Positions 59,018-64,000 of a stretch of 64,000 nt of DNA are shown one piece after another; the first letter of the stretch is position 1; each line of letters opens with the position of its first letter. The position numbers and the translations under genes are program-made. The notes under the pieces are model-generated. The model was not told where the DNA came from and did no database searches. It saw only the letters and a list, made by a program, of their open reading frames with translations. The stretch lies in NCBI GenBank assembly GCA_014904985.1, contig MU129034.1, positions 127,363-191,362 of the forward strand, written 5' to 3'. Source of the DNA: Hydnum rufescens UP504 (lineage: Eukaryota; Basidiomycota; Agaricomycetes; Cantharellales; Hydnaceae).

Positions 59018-61401
59018 ATGTCCCTCACGATGCCTTTTCCCTCTAAGACTCGTTCCATTGGTCTTGTCGTTGGTTACCTGTTGGTATGCCTTGGCGTGTC
59101 CGCCGGGCACGACCATACTACACCTGCGAAAACTGCTTGTCATACTTTGAGCACTCTGCTTGGCACCGACAAAGTCCAAAGTGCGGGAGGTGCACAGTAT
59201 GAAGCTTCCGCCACCGGTGCATGGGATCTTTATAATCAGTTCGATAGTCAGTCCAATTTCCCCTTCCCTTAGATCCTTTGCAATTGTATGACTGGTTTGT
59301 TTCCCTTTCTTCTTTTCAGAACCAACATGTATCGTTTTCCCTCGCAATTCCTCCGATGTAGTCTCTGCAATGCGCACTATTTTTCATTCTGACGCGCACT
59401 ATGCCGTGCGGGGTGGTGGGCACAGTGCGATGCCCGGCTGGAATACGTGAGTCGCGTTCTAGTCCTCGATCCCGAATTATCTCTTTCCTTGCTCATCTGT
59501 CGGGAGCCCGTTTTAGCATCAACAACGGTGTTTTGATCGACTTTTTTCAGATGAAGGCATTCTCGTACGACCCGGTCCGCGATTCCATATTCATTGAGCC
59601 CGGTGTCCTGAACGGAGAGGTCTATGACGGGCTTCAATCTCAGGGTGTAGCGCCCGTTGGAGGACGGGTGAAGTTCGTTCATTCCTTTTTATATCCCGCC
59701 TTTTTTCCGCCTTTCCCTAGCCTCAAAAGGTAACATCTAGCTTGCGTATTCTAGTACTGTTGGTTTCTCTGGCCTCGCTCTCGGTGGTGGTCTGAGTTAC
59801 CTGTCCCCTTCTCAAGGCTGGGCCTGCGATAGATTCCGCTCTCTCGACGTGGTTCTGACAAATGGCCGGCTCGTCACTGCCACCCGCACGAACGAGTACT
59901 CGGACCTTTTCACTGCATTGAAAGGCGGGGGTAGTCGCTTTGGAATTGTGACGAGATATGAAGTGGATGCAATCCATGTTGGGACGGCTGCAGATAAGAC
60001 ATACTGGGGCGGTACCATTAATGTGCGTGCCGTCCTCTCCTGGATGATTTATAGCGCTGGGAGATCGCAACCCAATTTAACGCTACTTCTCTTAGTATGT
60101 GGGCCCAACGTCGGCAGTGGCGGTCGTGAAAGCTCTCGATGCCGTAAGTCGACTTGAACGCGCTGGTTAGATATGTGTCCCCTGATACTCCACACATTCA
60201 GCTCGTTTATTCGAACAAGGATCCTAACACTGGTAAGAGAGGCTTAGAAAGGTTTCAACGTTACATGAACACTACCTCATCACCATTCTGTGTCCAGTGA
60301 CCATCGCTGGAGTACGTTATTTAAATGTCTCGGGTACCTTCACGGCAGCCGCGGTTGCGACGCTCTTCTACAACGGCACGGAGGCACAATTCAAACAGGT
60401 GTTCGCCGATTTCCTGGCCATCCCTGCTGTTGCAACGAATCTTGGACCTTTGAGCTTCAACGACGTGACCAAAGTGTCGTCTCCTTCACCGGCCCCAGGG
60501 ATAGGAGCTCGGGCGACGAACGTGGTATGGATTTTTCTGCTTTTATACATATATTTTCGCGCGCTCATCGACACACTTTACTGTCATTCCAGAATGTGGT
60601 ACGTCGAACATATTTTTTTCTTGGGTCTGCTTCGACCGGCACTCGCTCATATAATATCTCTAATAACCTTTGCAAGTATGGCGCCTCTGCACTTTACCCG
60701 GGTCAAGGTTTATTCGAAAAATCCTACAACAACTGGCTCAACTTTTCTATCAATTTCAAGGATGAACTTTCCAGTGCCTTTTGGACCATCACACCTGTGT
60801 TTCAGAGCCAAATCGATGTCAGTCGCGCCCATGGTGGTACATCCTTCACTCCACCAAATGGTCAGCTTACTTTTTTCTTTTTCTTCTTTGTTTCCCACTT
60901 TTTGGTCTATGGACTCACAGTAACTGTTTGCTTTTCTTCTACAGGAGCATTTGGACAGTAAGCTTTCCTCCCTCTAGTAATCTACGCGTCACTCCATGAA
61001 TTCCCACGTCATCCATACAGTGTGATTATGGGATCGCTCCTTCCCCTAGGGGTCACGAAGATAAGCAAATCGCTCCGTGCTGGGCTCGATCGACTATATT
61101 ACGAGTGGGTTTCCACTACAGCCAGCCTCCTTCCCACTTCATACCGTAGGTTCGTATATTCATGACTGTTTGGATTTTTCCAGGACCCCTCGGTCTCCAG
61201 GCCTTCCTCTCTATCTCAACGAGTCGGAAGATGTTCAGGATGCGTTGACGACTTACAGTGGGTACGAGAAGTTGAAAGAGATTTATCGAAAGTATGATCC
61301 TACACGGTATGTAGTACTGCGGGTCGACTTAGGATAGCTGATGATTTGACACTTGCGGTAGATTTAATGTGCAGCGGATGGTGGGTCCAAATGGCTTATA
61401 A
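59018..61401 (+). CDS. secreted FAD-linked oxidase (berberine-bridge-enzyme-like)
   Basis: Signal peptide near the N-terminus (SIGLVVGYLLVCLGVSAGHD). The FAD-binding PCMH-type domain follows: PTCIVFPRNSSDVVSAMRTI, YAVRGGGHSAMPGWNT, whose His is the usual covalent FAD link, INNGVLIDFFQMKA, GVAPVGGRV, TVGFSGLALGGGLSYLSPSQG, ACDRFRSLDVVLTNGRLVTA and LKGGGSRFGIVTRYEV. Further exons give KALDA, FYNGTEAQFKQVF, SLCKYGASALYPGQG-like and SSAFWTITPV blocks. The C-terminus PLYLNESEDVQDALTTYSGY with LKEIYRKYDPTR spliced to FNVQRMVGPNGL is a BBE-type ending. Such enzymes oxidise sugars, alcohols or secondary metabolites outside the cell. About nine introns. The start may be 59018 or 59030 (MSLT before MPFPSK). 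The substrate is unknown. Confidence 0.75.
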
Positions 61402-62513
61402 ATAGAGCCAGATGTGTATTTCAAGTGCTCCTAAATACTCAAGGATGGAACGGTTGGAGGGTTGATTCTTTCATGAAATTCTGCTTCTTGAAGCCCCGTC
61501 TGAATCGAGATGGATGGGTACACACTGATGGCCTTGTTAGGTAGGTGGTGGAAACGTACCTAACAAGGTTGACCTGAATTCCATCTAAGCTCCCTGAGTG
61601 CCCCCTCCCCCAATCAGTGCCTTTTGGGGGGAAATGAGGACCATCTACAATGGTATTTTACAGACTCAGGGCCCCAAATCACATGAATTAAGGTTACCTT
61701 CTAAAGTTACGACTCACTGTTCAGCCTTGGATAAAAGCCTGATGACGAATTTGAAGCTATTGTGGATCAGCTCAAGGGGCTCTGTCAAACACTATTCAAT
61801 GAGGGTGGCAACAATCTAGTAGGCCAAGTGATTCTCCGGATTGTTGAAGTAAAAATCAGGATATCTATCTTTCATTGAATTGTGGATGATAGGACAATAC
61901 TTCAACATCATGAAAATTCGGGACGAACCTATCCGTGACATGCATGCTAGTAGTAAGGTATACCGATCGCCTGGATCCTATCAAGTGCATTCAGTATTTT
62001 CGAGCGAGAGCAGTTGCAGACGGAAGCTTGAGAAGATCTGGGATGTCTAACGCCGGGGGGGGGGACATTTGGCTGAGGATTCTTTGACCAGATCAAGAGC
62101 TTCATCCAGTCTTTCAGCATTATGCACGATGGTCGATCAGTGCGTACTGCTGTGAAGAGCAAGGAATTCACGCACAGACTCGATCCTCTAATCACGAAGC
62201 ACCAGAGTCCCTCCACAGCATGCGGGGAGATCTCTGTCGGAAAAATCTGTATTATGTAATACAGAGTTTCTTCCCGTTGTGGCTCGTTAGGGGTAGGTAT
62301 TATGAAAGCATGTCACATAATCTAGATCAGGAATGCAAATTGGAGTTGTTGGAATGCATTATCATTATTCTCCCATAATAACTCTTATCTACAAATAAAA
62401 ACTATCTATCATGAAGACAAATGTACATGTCAGATCAATCAGGTCATTGACAAAGAAGTCATTTGGTCGGGAGTCAGAAGTGGGTGCTATATATGCACCA
62501 CATATTATGGAGT
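61402..62513. other. AT-rich intergenic region
   Basis: No gene is supported. A hairpin lies at 61532-61568 (described separately). The base composition becomes clearly more AT-rich than in the gene-dense parts and stays so to the end of the window, as often seen next to transposon remnants. Confidence 0.35.
61532..61568. repeat. perfect 12-bp inverted repeat with 13-base loop
   Basis: CCTTGTTAGGTA at 61532-61543 and its exact reverse complement TACCTAACAAGG at 61557-61568. It lies about 130 bases after the FAD oxidase stop. It could be a hairpin in the 3' flank or the ends of a tiny repeat unit. Confidence 0.5.
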
Positions 62514-63766
62514 TCAGAAACAAAAATTCAGCATCCTTGGGGGGGACAAAGTAATGTGCTGGAATCTGGTCAATTTATCACTTTGCATGACATGTTGTGT
62601 TGGGGATGAATGATAGTACTGGATGAGGGCAATGTTATACACAGTGCCATACACCATGCATTTGAACATAAAAATGAGTTTGGCAAATGATATCTTGTCA
62701 GTGCCGCCAGTATCCACAATCACGGAGTCGTACCAGGCACAGCTGTGGAATGACAGGCTGCAGTGAATAATGTCAGTATGAAGCTGCCCATCATCTCATG
62801 ATGTGTACAGTACCCTGACTGTGTGATACTTGATTATCTGGGACAAGCCTACTAAATTATGGGAAAGTAAGGGAAAGATATCATAACTCATGGATTCTCC
62901 ATGCATTGGTATAGTTTTGCCCAAGTAATTTGAAAGGAAAGCTTGGAAACAGGGACTGAAGTTCTTGAATGCATGATCATTTGCATGTTTGTACTCAATC
63001 TTCCAGATAGATTCCCATCTGGCCCATGGTGTTCCTAGGGTTATGTGCTGTAATTCAGATGATGTAGATGGAAGTGCCCAAAAGTTGATGTTATCTTCAC
63101 TGTTTTTTCCAGTATCCCCACCCATGAATTCCTTAGCTGTAGCTAGCTGTGCCTTTGCTTCATCAATGTTGTCACTGATGTGGTTCAGGATGTTATTGTC
63201 ATGTTTGCATTGTGTGATCTATGGTAATATTATGTAAGATCTATGGCTCCAAAGGGAAGCATTCCAGATACCTGTATCCCAATGTTTTCTTGTTTGTAAT
63301 CATATATGCTCTCCATAATGGGTCATGACACTTCTCCCATGGGTGTGAGCTATGGTGGAGGCTTGTGCCCTTTTGCTGGATGTGTGCAAAGGCATGCTTG
63401 AGCTGGTGGTATTTAAGGACATTCCAGCTCTTCTGTCCATCTGGGCCAAGTGACAAGTTTTTGTTGTTGACCTTGATAGAACTAATTACAGGGACAAGTA
63501 TCATAGGGATAATTTTGGCCTTTGGAGGAAACTTGTAGAATTCAATATCTGGACAGGGTAACAATATCTTTCCATGATTCATACTCTGAAGGAGTATTTC
63601 TTGATTTTTGAAGCCAATTCTTATCAGATTTATTTGTGAGTACCATGCCCTGAAAGCTGTTAAAAATGTGCATCAAATGGTACCAAGGGAAAAACAAGCA
63701 GATGTGAACTCCATTTTTCACATGACAACACCCTCCCCATGACTCCCCCTTTGCTCCACCATCCAA
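62514..63766 (-). pseudogene. degenerate transposase-like gene (possibly Plavaka/CACTA group)
   Basis: Minus-strand fragments in changing frames that seem to come from one long protein: NKSDKNWLQKSRNTPSEYESW (63766-63542), MNHGKILLPCPDIEFYKFPP to RYLECFPLEP (63582-63241), GGDTGKNSEDNINFWALPS to FPLLSHNLVGLSQII (63125-62796), and SVIVDTGGTDKISFAKLIFM with YGTVYNIALIQYYHSSPTQH (62723-62514). The last part recalls the C-terminal region of basidiomycete Plavaka-type transposon proteins (a hydrophobic FAxLxFxFxC block followed by xxIALIxxY). This is from memory and weak. Frame changes, stops and AT-rich DNA point to a decayed copy. Confidence 0.4.
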
Positions 63767-64000
63767 AATAGCAAATCACTTCCGACCCTTTTATGTCTGA
63801 TGGAGAAGACCCTCAGGGTGACCTATTCCACTTTTCCTTAAGGGAACTTGTCCATATTTGAAGGAGGAATAGCATGTAATGTGTCAATCTCCCCTTTTAT
63901 CTTGAAATTGGAATATCTCCATCAGTTTTGAAGATTTTAACTTCATTTCTTTTTCTCTATGTGTCCCTTAAGTCCGAGTTTTTTACTTTCTATTGAGTCG
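63767..64000. other. AT-rich end of window, no gene seen
   Basis: AT-rich DNA that may continue the transposon-like remnant. Nothing can be supported before the window ends. Confidence 0.3.

Noticed and set aside
1..64000. tRNA, rRNA and CRISPR-like arrays
   Set aside because: Read by eye, no cloverleaf with a proper T-loop, no rRNA blocks and no spaced short repeats were seen; a covariance-model scan would be needed to exclude small RNAs.

Overview
The window is nuclear DNA of a filamentous basidiomycete, most likely an Agaricomycete. Almost every gene is split by many short GT-AG introns of about 50-65 bases, and the gene set is fungal: a C2-containing SCH9 kinase, a FAR11/HAM-2 STRIPAK subunit, ERJ5, AIM32-like and NACHT-WD40 proteins. 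Genes are dense, on both strands, with no operons. Several neighbours share very short divergent promoters: FRS1/DPH1 (48 bp), FAR11/UBA1 (165 bp), cactin/RanBP1 (139 bp), EMP24/RPN11 (81 bp) and an alpha/beta hydrolase/2OG oxygenase pair (488 bp).

Layout. 0.4-9 kb: JMJD7-like lysyl hydroxylase, a proline-rich unknown, ERJ5, then a divergent alpha/beta hydrolase and isopenicillin-N-synthase-like 2OG oxygenase. 9-13 kb: gene-poor, with a 768-bp inverted-repeat element that contains a second 304-bp inverted-repeat element. 13-22 kb: a small Gly-rich membrane protein, SCH9, forkhead gene 1 and an AIM32-like protein. 22-39 kb: a housekeeping block of FRS1, DPH1, FAR11, UBA1, cactin and RanBP1. 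39-47 kb: an accessory island with a decayed class III alcohol dehydrogenase, a large NACHT-WD40 NLR-like gene with about 15 near-identical WD40 repeats, a decayed duplicate of the NLR 5' end, and a 322-bp MITE with 76-bp terminal repeats and a 9-bp target duplication. 47-57 kb: EMP24, RPN11, forkhead genes 2 and 3, and RNPS1. 57-64 kb: a secreted berberine-bridge-type FAD oxidase, then AT-rich DNA with a degenerate transposase-like remnant.

Themes. Protein quality control is well represented (UBA1, RPN11, ERJ5, EMP24), as are translation (FRS1, DPH1) and splicing (cactin, RNPS1). The three forkhead genes are notable. Genes 1 and 2 share intron positions and an unusual C-terminal block after the DNA-binding domain. 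The NLR-like gene is the best candidate for a rapidly evolving self/non-self recognition system.

A caution runs through the window. At least ten single-base frame breaks interrupt otherwise well-conserved proteins (ERJ5, SCH9 three times, forkhead 1, DPH1, cactin, NLR, RNPS1 twice). All six apparent one-base losses lie in C runs of the coding strand. Assembly indels are the simplest explanation, but the pattern deserves checking against RNA reads. All coordinates for split genes are outer limits of the coding region, and exon borders were inferred by eye from splice consensus, reading frame and protein-family conservation.
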